Counted from the first letter of the stretch, positions 13,001 through 22,262 are shown. The stretch: 64,000 nucleotides of DNA from Berberis thunbergii (GCA_003290165.1 QNQO01000809.1:372001-436000), one strand, 5' to 3'. Notes: generated by a model from the sequence alone, not told the origin. A program made the numbers and translations.

Positions 13001-15245
13001 TCTTAACTCATTACACCCTCATGTTCTCTGACTTCTAAATTTTGCAATATTTTGCTCATTTCCTCTCCCATTTTGAATCCAACACTTGCGTCCAACATAT
13101 TAGGAGATTCTTGACTAGGCACTATCAATTATATAAGCTTTCTTCAATGATTGGAAGTATGAACATACATGAAGAAAATGATAGAGATGGATGAACCAGA
13201 TAACATTTGACATTGGAAAAGTAGATCATGATGCATACTAACACACTATCACCTAATCAATTCACTATCCATAGTAACAGTACTTATCTTATTTAATTAT
13301 AAGTTCTTGATATTTAGTGAGTTAAAAAAAAAATTTAAGGGATACTTCTTTTTAGCAAAAAGGCTTACTTACACCTTGGAACTTTAGAACATTCATACAC
13401 TGGGATATTTTAACAATTTATTCCACTTAATCCTCTGATAATAAACCATGAAGTACCCCTTACCATACATACACACATAGAATATATTGTTTTTTCTGAA
13501 TCAAACTAATTGTCACTAGTGGATCAATGAAAGCAAATCTATTTAATTAAACAACTAAAGCACCAAAAACTTGAGCTGAAAATGAATAACTCACCACACA
13601 CACGCCTTGATAATTTTGCTAGCTCTGCTGCAGCTAGCTTTGCTTTTTTCCCAGCATACTCCCTGCTTTCTACTGATTCTGAACTCCACTATAAAACAAC
13701 AGCAAATTTTATATAAAATATGATAATACCATGTCCTTAAGTATATCATTTTCACTACGATCTTCTTTCACAAGCAACTGGAAGAAAATGGTCACCAAGT
13801 AAACAAGCTCAAATCATAAACAAATGTGCGACATAAAATGTAAAGTTTGTGAGAAAATGTACCTCATTATCATCTCTTTGGTGAGAATGTATGAAGACAT
13901 CCTCTAAAACAATTATGATGGGATCCCAACCTAGCTTTTTCCATGGAATTTTTATGCTTAACTTCCCAATTCGACCTATTAGATAAGTCCACAGTCAAAA
14001 CAAACTTAGAACGCGAGCACAAAAGTAGAAATTCAGGTTAGTAATCTTAACAAAAGGTATTCAAGAAGGTACATTGAGGGTGATGGATAAAGAGGACAGG
14101 TGCATTCCTATTTGTTTGAAAATACAAAATTTTATCACTGATTTGTAGCAGTTAAAGGATCTTTTTTATTCAAATTCCATGGATACTGAAAAACGATTAC
14201 AATAAAGCCCGAAGCGCATTCAGTACACTGAACCTGTTGTTGGTACTGTTGACCTACAAATACACATGCCAAAATTTCAAACTATTGGTAATTACCACCA
14301 CTCCTTGTATCTAAGATGGTAGCTGAAGTATCAATAGTATGTAGAGTAGGTTATCCTAGTTAAACATAAATAGATCTAGAGTCACATGTTGTAAAGAGTT
14401 AAAGAGTCAATCCCCATTGCCAGATATCTTCCTTGATTGAGAAAAATGCCTCTTCAACTTAAGTCTTGTCCCTTCAAATATATTATGTTGCTTTCCTTCA
14501 GAATTGCCCATGTCATAAAATAAGCACTCGTATTCAGATTCCATACCAATGGTCATGCATGTATTGTTCCTTTCTATTGGCCAGGACACCCTGAACTCAT
14601 TATGAGGGTAACCCATACAATTTTAGAAAACTGACAGTTGATGAGAATGTCATCTAATCTCTTTGCCCTCTTCACAAAGAACGACTTTGAACTTTATTTG
14701 CTAATAGGTTTGGGTTATTCAAAAAAAAAAAATTTAATAAAAATTAAAAATTAAAAAAAAATAATAAAAAAATTAAAAATAAACCTACAGAGTTGGTGAG
14801 AAGCGTACAGTGAAAAGCTGAACATGTAAAGGTTACATTCTAAATATTTTTGTGAGCTTTATCAAGGATTTAATGTTTTCATAAGAAACAAGTGATTGAT
14901 GCCGGACCTAAAATCTTGGGGATGAAAAAAATAATCAAACAAAAGAGTAAAGAAGTTACAAGTAGGGTGGGTGTTGATATACATACCTTCCTCTAGTGCC
15001 AAAGGCAATTGGAGGTAGTTGAAAGCTTCAGGAATCAAAGCTACGTTTTCCAGTAACAGTTCCCCTGCACATAATATTCGAAGCGAGAAGTGTTGGTATC
15101 AAAAAAAATTGAATGAGAAATGATTGAAATTGATAATTAAGAACTTACCGTTCCATAAGCCGATCTTGAGCTTCTCCTTGGGGATGTCTTTGACATATCT
15201 GCCGAGGTAATCGAGTAGCAATTTCTGGACGAGCCCTTCGAACAT
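1015..15245 (-). CDS. VPS13-like intermembrane lipid-transfer protein, N-terminal 11 exons (partial at left edge)
   Basis: VPS13 proteins are long rod-like bridges that move lipids between membranes at contact sites. Eleven exons, read from high to low coordinates, join in frame: 15149-15245, 14987-15064, 13863-13975, 13595-13688, 11495-11538, 11168-11236, 6045-6109, 4444-4651, 4113-4184, 3957-4036 and 1015-1164 (1070 bp, about 356 residues). All have GT donors and AG acceptors and matching phases. The start [11 protein letters not shown] and the motifs [63 protein letters not shown] and [14 protein letters not shown] are typical of plant VPS13 chorein regions (M type). Donor gtaagt ends exon 11, so the gene goes on beyond the window. 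No stop or frameshift was seen. The first bases of exon 10 were set by homology: the alternative acceptor 10 bp upstream would bring in a stop. Exon borders are my reading and not transcript-based. Confidence 0.88.
2250..2830 (-). mobile_element. L1 LINE fragment, 3' end with zf-RVT domain
   Basis: The minus strand encodes the zinc-binding tail of plant L1 reverse transcriptases: a Cys-X2-Cys start ([10 protein letters not shown]), then [16 protein letters not shown] and later the block [14 protein letters not shown]. Downstream on the same strand is a short 3' tail with AATAAAATC and an A-rich end near 2245-2260, as expected for the 3' end of a retroposed LINE. The upstream part (2700-2830) still reads as a decayed L1 tail in shifting frames. 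The 5' remainder is absent, as is usual for 5'-truncated LINEs. It lies in VPS13 intron 10 in the gene's own orientation. Confidence 0.72.
3300..3640 (+). mobile_element. L1 LINE fragment, zf-RVT region, opposite strand
   Basis: The plus strand carries [19 protein letters not shown] followed by [17 protein letters not shown], which is the pattern of the L1 zf-RVT linker (iPsKvaFFlW...l...l.rRg). The frame breaks after about 3540 but similar residues continue in another frame. Orientation is opposite to the neighbouring fragment at 2250-2830, so this is a separate insertion. Confidence 0.62.
3825..3854. repeat. (ACCATT)5 microsatellite
   Basis: Five perfect tandem copies of the hexamer ACCATT are followed by the degenerate unit AACAAT. 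It is located in VPS13 intron 10, 100 bp from exon 10. Confidence 0.9.
4652..6044 (-). other. VPS13 intron 7 with an internal repeat block
   Basis: The intron between the exon ending EQNPLG and the exon starting [10 protein letters not shown] is about 1.4 kb. Its middle (about 5290-5735) is built of repeated motifs: CGGTACATCGGTACGGTAC on one side, then three copies of a unit containing CTTAATAACATGCAAATATTTTAT or a close form, and two copies of CAATACACAATACTTT. This looks like a small decayed repetitive element; no class could be assigned. Confidence 0.45.
6110..11167 (-). other. VPS13 intron 6 (5.06 kb)
   Basis: The intron joins the exon ending [10 protein letters not shown] to the exon starting [11 protein letters not shown]. 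It contains an L1 endonuclease remnant (listed separately), a weak minus-strand zinc-knuckle-like trace near 8190-8290 (CGQIGHIRM) that may be LINE or retrotransposon gag debris, a block rich in GGACACG/GTGTC motifs at about 6940-7640, and an inverted-repeat-rich block with GAGGC/GCCTC at about 9040-9240. No host gene was recognised in it. Confidence 0.6.
9660..10420 (-). mobile_element. L1 LINE fragment, endonuclease region, decayed
   Basis: Reading the minus strand from 10420 down, short blocks in changing frames match the N-terminal endonuclease of plant L1 ORF2: a V-R-x-LGNGRTL start (near 10110), then [28 protein letters not shown] and [17 protein letters not shown], at the spacing of the family consensus. 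Several frameshifts are needed. It is in VPS13 intron 6, in the gene's orientation. Confidence 0.55.
12745..13080 (-). mobile_element. probable L1 LINE 3' fragment
   Basis: On the minus strand this stretch ends in ATTTTATTGATTAAAAAAAG, the same type of 3' end as the L1 fragment at 2250-2830. Upstream sequence is rich in stops but shows a TTTTTGGTTGGTTTGGGAA block that resembles the L1 tail. The call is based mainly on the 3' end, so it is tentative. It lies in VPS13 intron 4. Confidence 0.35.
14155..14650 (-). mobile_element. decayed L1 LINE 3' remnant
   Basis: The minus strand reads [12 protein letters not shown] and later [11 protein letters not shown], which line up with LKEFRVSW and [13 protein letters not shown] of the L1 fragment at 2423-2671. 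The 3' side ends in AATTTGAATAAAAAAG, a LINE-like tail. It is more decayed than the 2250-2830 copy. It lies in VPS13 intron 2. Confidence 0.45.
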
Positions 15246-15385
15246 CTCTCTGTCGCTCGCTCTCTCAAATGAATGACTTGGAAACACAAGTCATGGGTTT
15301 GTTAGATTAGATTAATCGAATGTGTCTACTTATTCTTCGTGGAGCCACCATCGATAAAGAGAAAGAGATTGAGAGTATGTATGTG
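15246..15385 (-). promoter_or_regulatory. 5' flank / probable 5' UTR of VPS13
   Basis: Only 140 bp of apparently unique sequence separates the VPS13 start codon from the repeat that begins at 15386. It is CT-rich next to the ATG on the gene strand (GCTCTCTCAAATG type), as is common for plant leaders. No convincing TATA box was seen in it. The core promoter may therefore lie inside the inserted sequence, or this may be leader only. Confidence 0.4.
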
Positions 15386-15611
15386 CAATGTTTTAAAAAA
15401 TGTTTTTCAGCCTCTAGTCGATCAAGCTTTTTCCGAGGCGAAGCGAGGCGTTTTTTAATAATTAAAAAAATTTACCAAAAAAAAACAGTTGAAACAATTA
15501 GTATATATTAAGATATTCTAGAAGACTTACATGTTTGTTTAATCGTTATTTACTTATTTTATGAATTTCTTTTGCAGATTAAATGAAGCACCAACATGAA
15601 AATGAAGACTG
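15386..15611. mobile_element. hAT-like repeat end, family 'CAATGTTTTAAAA'
   Basis: This begins CAATGTTTTAAAAAATG and continues with GATCAAGCTTTTTCCGAGGC and a shared block that ends GAAGCACCAACATGAAAATG near 15605. The same order of blocks opens the 1507-bp element at 49046, whose both ends are visible. Beyond about 15611 the two copies diverge, and no matching right end (TTTTAAAACGCTG type) was found before 18.4 kb. The copy is therefore truncated or was broken by later insertion. Confidence 0.6.
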
Positions 15612-15906
15612 AACATTTCAAAGTCATGCAAGGGACTACCAATAACATACTGTGTAACATTACTTATATTGAAGAGAGTGCACAATACTTCATTTATATT
15701 AAAACAATTTTGAGGGCATGACAAACTTAAAAAAAATAAATGAAGAATGCTCTTTTCATCATCAAAATTATAGAACAAACTTGTGCTTGGTTTAGATTAC
15801 TCTAAGGCAATTGCAATTATAGATATCACTCTAAGGAATTTCGCAGCCAAAATACAGCAAGATGGCAGCCCAAAATATAGCAAGATAGCAGCCCAAAACC
15901 ACATAC

Positions 15907-15967
15907 CTCTAAAGCAATAACAGCATCGAATGTCCTCTATTCTTCAACCAACTTTTCTGTCAACAGT
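15907..15967 (-). pseudogene. COQ3-like methyltransferase exon fragment (captured)
   Basis: A 61-bp exon with AG acceptor and GTATGT donor reads LLTEKLVEE, a stop, then RTFDAVIALEV across the donor. This matches the region of plant COQ3 (ubiquinone-biosynthesis O-methyltransferase) around AEKLV...FDAV..LEVIEHV. The stop codon in the middle and the lack of neighbouring COQ3 exons show it is non-functional. A stretch this short is weaker evidence than the other three fragments. Confidence 0.55.
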
Positions 15968-16067
15968 CTGCAAGGAACACAAATTAGCATTGTCAGTTTA
16001 ACTGGTTCAACCCATAGCTTAGTACAAGAGAAAGAAATTAAGAAGAGCTTAGATTGATGGCACTCAC

Positions 16068-16240
16068 AGGAGGCTCTCATCTCGTTCTCCTCCGATAACA
16101 ATTTTACCAGAAACCTTGTCATCGTCTAATAGCTTTGACAGGCGCGCAAAGTGATTGGAGTTCACAACACGAGACAAGTCTTTTGATTTCAGTGGATCTT
16201 TCCCGAAGGATTCCTCCAATATATCTTTCAAGGCATCTAT
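16068..16240 (-). pseudogene. ALDH3-family aldehyde dehydrogenase exon fragment (captured)
   Basis: A complete exon of 173 bp, with AG acceptor and GTGAGT donor, encodes IDALKDILEESFGKDPLKSK, DLSRVVNSNHFARLSKLLDD and KVSGKIVIGGERDESLL. This is the conserved ESF-G-P-SKDLSRIVN-HF-RL block of plant ALDH3 enzymes, which lies between the catalytic cysteine region and the C terminus. The reading frame of the exon is intact, but no other ALDH3 exon is near it, so it is an isolated fragment. Confidence 0.85.
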
Positions 16241-17155
16241 CTGGTATAGAGATGGGTTTAAGCAATAATCCAAAAGAAAAAATAGATTATCTGGCTATGT
16301 GCAAATCCCATAATATAGTTAACACACTTCAAATGAAAGTAACAACATCTGATACACATACAAGAACAAATACAGCAAGCACCCGACAACAAATACAGCA
16401 AATACAAGAAGTATGCTAAACAGACAGCTGAGTATGGTTGCAGTTCGAGTCGGAACATGTAATGTGGAGTTAGAGCTTGGTGTTCATAAACAAAAAAAAG
16501 GGCTAGTACATGGTTGCTGACCACTGCAGAGATTTGATACATTACTGAATGTTGGGTAATGTTAGTGAATTTAAATTTAGGTATTCCCAAAATACAAATT
16601 TCGAAGAAGAAATGTAATTAGAACAAGAAGAATAGGAAGAAGTATAATTAGAAGAAGAAGTATTCGTACAGAAACAGAGCTTGGATCAAAGTGTTCAACC
16701 AAAGTGTTCGAATCGCAAATGAAACGGCTTCGATCGACCAAAGTGTTCGACCGTCTTGTCTTCTTTGATGATCGATCGCTGGTTCGATCTTCTCTTCTTC
16801 TCCTCTTCTTCCTCTCTTCTTCTATTCTTCTTCAGTTCGTGTCTGCAAATGAAACACAATTAGAGGAAAGAGTCGAGTTAGGTTAAGTTATTAATCATAA
16901 TCTCAGTCGTTGGATCTGTTTAAAGATGATGTTATGTGTGTACGTGTCTGTATATGGTGTTGCTTTGCTGCGAGGTATGGTCGGTCTTGGGGAAGCTTTG
17001 CTGCCAGGTAAGACCTGTGCCGTTGGCACTACTACAGAGTACATCGCACTTTCACGAAATTGTCGAATAATCGCAATTGAATTTTTATTTCATTATTTAA
17101 AAAAACACTTACAATGAATTAACTTTGACAAAAAAATGGAATGACGACTAAAACA

Positions 17156-17279
17156 GATGCTAGCAATCTCCACCTCAGTAAATATCTCACCAAGAGCCTT
17201 CAGCTTCATCATAACAGATGGCAAATCTCCCAGTGTGACTTTACCACCCAATTGACTCTTCAGTGAAATAAAATGCACG
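17156..17279 (-). pseudogene. fimbrin-like exon fragment (captured)
   Basis: The stretch encodes FISLKSQLGGKVTLGDLPSV then MMKLKALGEIFTEVEIASI. This matches the EF-hand-like N-terminal segment of plant fimbrins (LKSKF.S.K...G.VTVGDLPP...KLKA...EEEI). Fimbrin cross-links actin filaments through later CH domains, none of which are present here. Edges are approximate. Confidence 0.7.
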
Positions 17280-17822
17280 TAGTCCATCCAAATTCACAAT
17301 TCATTTCCCATAATCCATCAATGTAAACTAATAACATGTTATGAATGATGATCTAGCCTCCTCTCAAAACATCCACCTTAACCCATCTCAAAACATCCAC
17401 CTTAACCCATCACTGATCTTTACATAATAACCCATTTCTCATTCAACATATTAAAATGAACTTGATTTTACCCATACTAATCAGTGGATCTACAAATCAA
17501 ACACAATTTTCAACAAATATGAATCCACCCATGGTGTTCAACATACATTCAAGCTCAATCAGCAATTCAGCCAAATCAAAACAATACCCAAAGTTCCTTA
17601 AAGTACCCATGGTGCGATTCAAAGAAGACTGACTTCGAATCCAATCCATCAGACAAATAAAACTCAATCAAAACAAATTTGAAACTGAAATCAAGACATC
17701 TAAAGAAGATCAGATTGATTTCAATTAATTAACCCAACAATTCAATTGGATGCAGGAAACCTAACAACAGTGATGATTGATTGGAACTTGATTGAGAAGA
17801 CGAAAGTAAGTATAGATCGAAC

Positions 17823-17896
17823 CTTACGACCGTCGACGGAGAGAAGACCGCTAAGGATGCATTCTTTGAGTCCAGTTCCGAGCACTATGGCTGCCG
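17823..17896 (-). pseudogene. Rab GDP-dissociation inhibitor exon 1 fragment (captured)
   Basis: The sequence encodes [20 protein letters not shown] followed by RK and a GT donor. This is the invariant N-terminal FAD-fold-like motif of Rab GDI and REP proteins ([27 protein letters not shown]). The natural start (M-D-E-x-Y-D) is missing and replaced by ISAA. The rest of the GDI gene is absent. Confidence 0.85.
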
Positions 17897-18761
17897 AAAT
17901 CCAATAAAGAAAAGATCGATCGCAGAGGAGATGGAGATCGAAAGGGGTTTTAGGGTTTCTGATAGAATCGCCTCTATTTCAGAGAGGAGGAGACAGAGAG
18001 ACCTATGTGATGAGAGAGTTCTCAAATAAAAGACGCTTTTGTCAGTGAGTGAGGGCAAGCATTTGTTGTTCGCCTTGTTCCTTGCTTGCTGAAATGGGGT
18101 TGAAAATGCTTGTTTTCTATTTGTGTTCGTGTAGGTGTTGACTCTTCTCTGCTCTTGTTCTCAGAAGATGGGGAGAGTGGAAGAGAAGAGATAGGAAGGA
18201 AGGAAGAGAAGAAGCAAACCGCGAGGAGGAGCAGAGAGAAATTCAAGTAAGATTGGGTTGAGTGATAAGGGTTTTGATATATATTTTTAGGAGAAGTCGC
18301 AAAGGATAAGGAGGAGAACATTGAGGGAGAGGAGAGAAGGAATCGAGGTATTTCTTCACCCTTTGGCTATTGGAGCATGAAGAATTTGGAATCGCATAGG
18401 AAGATTTGAGAATTAGGGGGATGTATTGTATATGGATTCTTATGGAATTGATAAATAATTTGAAAAGTCCACAGACTCTTTAAAATGTCTACGGACTTCT
18501 GCTTATTTCTTAAATCTATAGACTTTTGCTACAGACTTTCCAGAGATTTATGAAAATCCACGGACTTTGTATGAACGACTTTTACAGATTTCTAATTATT
18601 TGTAAGATAAAAAAAGCTGATAAATAGTGATGAAACAAAAAAACGTCCGCATATAATTAACAAAAGTGAGAGATACATGTGCTAAAAAAACTAAAAAAAG
18701 AAAAGGTTGTTAATTAACATCTTTAAAATAAGAAGTAAACGTCCATAAAATTGTATTATGA

Positions 18762-18890
18762 TCATTCTTCTCCTTCATGATCATGGTCACTTTCTTCATT
18801 ATCATTGTTAGCAACGTTGACGTTTGCTTGAGTTGCTGCCCACATTTGATTAGCAATACTCATTCTCCATTGATTAGCATTTTCAACATT
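18762..18890 (-). pseudogene. Harbinger transposase C-terminal tail
   Basis: The minus strand encodes ENANQWRMSIANQMWAA, a Q-A-N-V-N-V-ANNDNE stretch and an acidic end (HDHEGEE). The same tail follows the DDE domain in the sister copy at 20625-21056, which identifies it. The match between the copies ends sharply near 18887, where the captured kinase sequence follows after about 13 bp of filler. Confidence 0.75.
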
Positions 18891-18899
18891 CGATGTTAG

Positions 18900-19663
18900 T
18901 TGATTCTCCTTGTTTACGATTATGTCCCTAATGGGAGCCTTGATAAGCTCTTGCTTAGCAATCAAAAGAAAGCTCTGACTTGGGAGCAAAGATATAGGAT
19001 CTTGATTGGGGTTGCTCAAGCTTTGTTGTATCTCCATGAAGAATGTGAGCAGAGGGTAGTGCACCAAGATGTGAAACCAAGCAATGTGCTTCTAGATGCC
19101 GAACTCAATGCCAAACTTGGAGATTTCGGCCTAGCCAGGATATATGATCATGACATTAATCCTCAGACTACTCATATTGTAGGAACTCTTGGGTACCTCG
19201 CTCCTGAGTTCACCAGGACAGGAAAAGCTACAAAAAGCACTGATGTGTATGCTTACGGTGCTCTAATGCTTGAAGTAGCCAGTGGAAAGAGGCCCATTGA
19301 ACCACTAGAGAATGCTGAAGAGTTGGTGTTGGTGGATTGGGTCAGGGAACTACATTCGAAAGGAGAAATCATGAGAGCCATGGACTCCACGTTGAAATCT
19401 TACAATCTGGATGAAGGAGAGCTTATTCTTAGTCTTGGTTTGTTATGTTCCCATCCCATCCCTAGTTGCAGGCCCAGCATGAGAAGGGTTGTACAGTTTC
19501 TCTTAGGGTACGCATGGATATCCATCTCGACATTCCAGGCTTGATTGCAGGTTCCTCTGAAATTTGTCTAGATGATTCAGATCCTTCATCCAGGATGACA
19601 TCTTCCAAGAGTACATCTAGTTTCACAAGCTTTAACAAAAAACATGTAGCTCAAAACACTTGA
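18900..19663 (+). pseudogene. L-type lectin receptor-like kinase fragment (captured)
   Basis: The frame enters the kinase at the hinge (LLVYDYVPNGSLD) and runs through the catalytic loop HQDVKPSN, the DFG motif, APE, subdomain IX (DVYAYGALMLEVASG) and subdomain XI (RPSMRRVVQFL). The glycine loop, VAIK lysine and helix C are missing, and so are the lectin and membrane parts. The usual HRD is HQD. An in-frame TAG directly precedes the hinge and no ATG starts it. A frameshift near 19505 moves the natural C-terminal tail (DIHLDIPGLIAGSSEICLDD, then a Ser-rich end) into another frame, which ends at TGA 19663. It is therefore a piece of the 3' half of a LecRK gene, carried in a Harbinger element, and not a working kinase. 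Confidence 0.88.
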
Positions 19664-20624
19664 GCAACTTACTAAATGACACGAGGAAGCAAACTTAACA
19701 TAACTTCCAGATTTATAGAACCTAATTTAATCCAAACCCTAACCCAAAATCATCAACGATGCAAACTATTAATACTTATGCAAAGATAGAAAAAGAATCG
19801 AGAAAACAAGATGATGGGAACCAACCTCTTCACGGCTGGCACAAGGAAGAACTTTGGGAGACTTTTTTTCACGTTGAAATCTTTGATATGGAGGCTGGCA
19901 AATTATTGAACTTTGTTATTTATACCTAACACTACAAAGTCCATGAGAATCCATGATTTTTCAAATCCATAAATATGAATGATATTTTGAATACCCTAAA
20001 ACTTTTTTGGACTTTCTGAAATCCATATTAAATACCCCTAGACTTTGTGGATTTCAGAAAGACTTTTTAAAATCCTGATTGTATACCCCTAGACTTTTGT
20101 GGACTTTTTAAAATCCAAATTGAATACACTTGGATTTTCAAAATTCATGAAATTTATTAAATTGCCCACAAAATCCAAATACAATACACCCCCCTTAGAG
20201 AGAGTGAGGAAAGCATCGAGGGTAAAATTTTCCACTTAAGTTCTGCCAAAGATATAACATTACCACGCAGGACAAACACTTGTCATATATTCTTATGGAA
20301 TTGATAAATAATTTGAAAAGTCAACGAACTTTTTAAATTGTCCACAGACTCTTTAAATTTTTCACGGACTTCTGCTGATTTCTTAAATCCATAGATTTTT
20401 GCTACAGACTTTCTAGAGATTTATGAAAATCCACGGACTTTGTATGAACGACTTTTACAAATTTCTAAATATTTGCAAGATAAAAAAGAAGTTGGCAAAT
20501 AGTGATGAAACAAAAAAAGTCCATAAAATAGAGATACATGTGCTAAAAAAAACTAGAAAAAAAATGTCGTTAATTAGCATCTTTAAAATAAGAAGTAAAC
20601 GTCCATAAAATTGTATTATGATCA

Positions 20625-21056
20625 TTATTCTCCTTCATGGATTCTTTTTTCATTATCATTGTTAGCAACGTTGATGTTGGCTTGAGCTGCCCACATTTGA
20701 TTAGCAATACTCATTCTCCATTGATTAGCATTTTCTCTTTGCTGCTCTTGGGTTTGAATATCATCACAATCAAAATTATCTTCATCATTCTCTACCGGGT
20801 CATTTTCTGGTTTAGGAGGAAATTCATCTGAACGACATTCTTGTCGAAGAAAATTATGCAATCATGCACATGCCAAAACAAGCTCCGCTTGTGTCTTGTA
20901 AGGAAATGGTGGTGCTAATTTGAAAATTGTAAACCGCGACTTGAATATTCCAAATATTCTCTCAATTACGTTCCTCAATGAAGCATGACGAAGATTAAAT
21001 AACTCAATTGCGTTGACAGAATGGTTTCCTGGACCGCCAAACATACATACATACAT
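20625..21056 (-). pseudogene. PIF/Harbinger transposase, C-terminal DDE_4 part
   Basis: Two open stretches, separated by one stop, encode LRHASLRNVIERIFGIFKSR, FTIFKLAPPFPYKTQAELVL and ACA, then LHNFLRQECRSDEFPP and an acidic tail. The R-H-SLRNVIER-FG..K.RF block with the glutamate after RNVI is the last catalytic part of HARBI1-like transposases, followed by the usual ...VLAC.aLHNF. The N-terminal two thirds of the gene are missing, so the element is non-autonomous. Confidence 0.82.
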
Positions 21057-21659
21057 GATCCAACCATGATCAACTTATATGGTCCAATCATGATCCAAAC
21101 ACATGGAAGTCAAAACCAACTATAAATCTAGTCATACGCAAACAACTATAGCAAAATATCATATATATAGCATATATGATCCAATTAACCATAAAAAACA
21201 TACCTGAGAAGATAACCGGCATCAAAAACATATATGCTAGGGATTGTAAGCCATAATGATCCAACCAAATATACTATATATATTTAATCCAGTGATTTAT
21301 AAACCCTAATTTAATCCAAACCCTAACACAACTTCCAGATTTATAGACCCTAACCCAAAATCATCAACGATGCAATTATGAACACTATAGTATATTTGAT
21401 CCAGATATATAAATCGCTGGAAGAATCAACGATTTATAAACCCTAATTTAATCCAAACCCTAAAATAATCCAAAATCAAGGCTATAAATCGCTGGATTAA
21501 AATAATTAGAGGATGGGAAGTTGTGTTAAGGGTTTGGATTAAACTTAGAGGATTGGAAGTTGTGTTAGGGTTAGGATGGGAAGTTGTGTTAGGGTTTATA
21601 ATCCCATCCTATAGTTGTGTTAGGGTCTATAAATTCATTATTTTAATTAACGATTTATA

Positions 21660-22085
21660 AATCAAATAGATGAACTTGAATCCAAAGTCAAGGCTATGTC
21701 ATATCAGCTCTCAGAAGCTGAAAATGCTCGAGAGCCGCTGCTCTATGCTGCAAATGAGCTGATGATCACTCAAGAAGAGCTGATTAATGTGAAAAATGAA
21801 TTTGTTGTTGCCGAGGAATCAAAGTGCTATGTCACAAGTTGAACTAATGTCAGTTACTATTAATATTGAGAAAGAAAAGACCAGAGAGCTCAATGAAGAT
21901 ATTCTTGTCTCAAAGTTGACTGCTATTGCAAACATGAAAGAGCATTCAAAATTTGTATCAGAGAAGGATGTTGAAGTTCAAGCACAAGATCATCTGGAAG
22001 AGCTACAAAACCAATTGGATGTAATACAGGAACTAGAGAAGCAGCTCTCAGATAAGACGTTTATCAATCAGAACTGAAGCAAGTG
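21660..22085 (+). pseudogene. captured coiled-coil gene fragment
   Basis: The plus strand reads DELESKVKAMSYQLSEAENA, then after frame changes MSVTINIEKEKTRELNEDIL and DHLEELQNQLDVIQELEKQL. The heptad pattern, with many E, K, Q and L residues, is that of a long coiled coil. I do not recognise the parent gene. It replaces the position that the kinase fragment occupies in copy 1. About 70 bp of it (GATGTAATACAGGAACTAGA onward) recur at 22190-22262. Confidence 0.6.
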
Positions 22086-22189
22086 AAAGAGTTGCACAGT
22101 TCTTTGATAATGATTTATATGAATTCCAGCGATATAAGTTCAAGATATAAATACATAACTTCCATCCTAACCTATGAATACACAATTGG

Positions 22190-22262
22190 ATGTAATGCAG
22201 GAACTAGAAAAGCGGCTCTTGGATAAGACGTTTATCAATCAGAACTGAAGCAAGTGAAAAAC
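22190..22262 (+). repeat. direct repeat of the coiled-coil fragment's end
   Basis: About 70 bp (GATGTAATGCAGGAACTAGA through AACTGAAGCAAGTGAAA) repeat 22017-22087 with a few substitutions, separated by about 100 bp. This suggests local duplication or template switching when the fragment was captured. Confidence 0.8.

Larger units (their letters stand above)
15612..18412 (-). other. block of four captured host exon fragments; carrier element not resolved
   Basis: This 2.8-kb block holds pieces of four unrelated nuclear genes, all on the minus strand and in the order RabGDI, fimbrin, ALDH3, COQ3 (listed separately). Three of the four keep a GT splice donor at their downstream edge, so capture was at DNA level, with introns. 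Such mixtures are typical of Helitrons and Pack-MULEs. I found no MULE-type terminal repeats, and several TTAG/CTAG sites prevent choosing a Helitron 3' end by eye. The rest of the block (16250-17150, 17290-17820, 17900-18412) shows CT-rich sequence such as 16780-16840 but no further coding match. Confidence 0.6.
18416..20194. mobile_element. PIF/Harbinger element, copy 1, with captured kinase fragment
   Basis: The element starts GGGGGATGTATTGTATATGG and ends with the reverse complement of GGGGGGTGTATTGTATTTGG. It is flanked on both sides by TTA (18413-18415 and 20195-20197), the usual target duplication of PIF/Harbinger elements. Inside are the C-terminal tail of a Harbinger-type transposase gene (minus strand, about 18762-18890) and a piece of a lectin receptor kinase gene (plus strand, about 18900-19690). 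The subterminal regions at both ends repeat short motifs such as CACGGACTT and CCCTAGACTTT. It is a sister of the copy at 20287-22468. Confidence 0.8.

Noticed and set aside
16704..16886. Small secreted-type peptide on the plus strand
   Set aside because: Leu/Ser-rich translation of a CT-rich tract opposite the captured fragments; no supporting signal.
18900..19544. Functional receptor kinase gene
   Set aside because: No start codon, an in-frame stop directly upstream, no N-lobe, HQD in place of HRD and a frameshift before the natural end. It lies inside a transposon.
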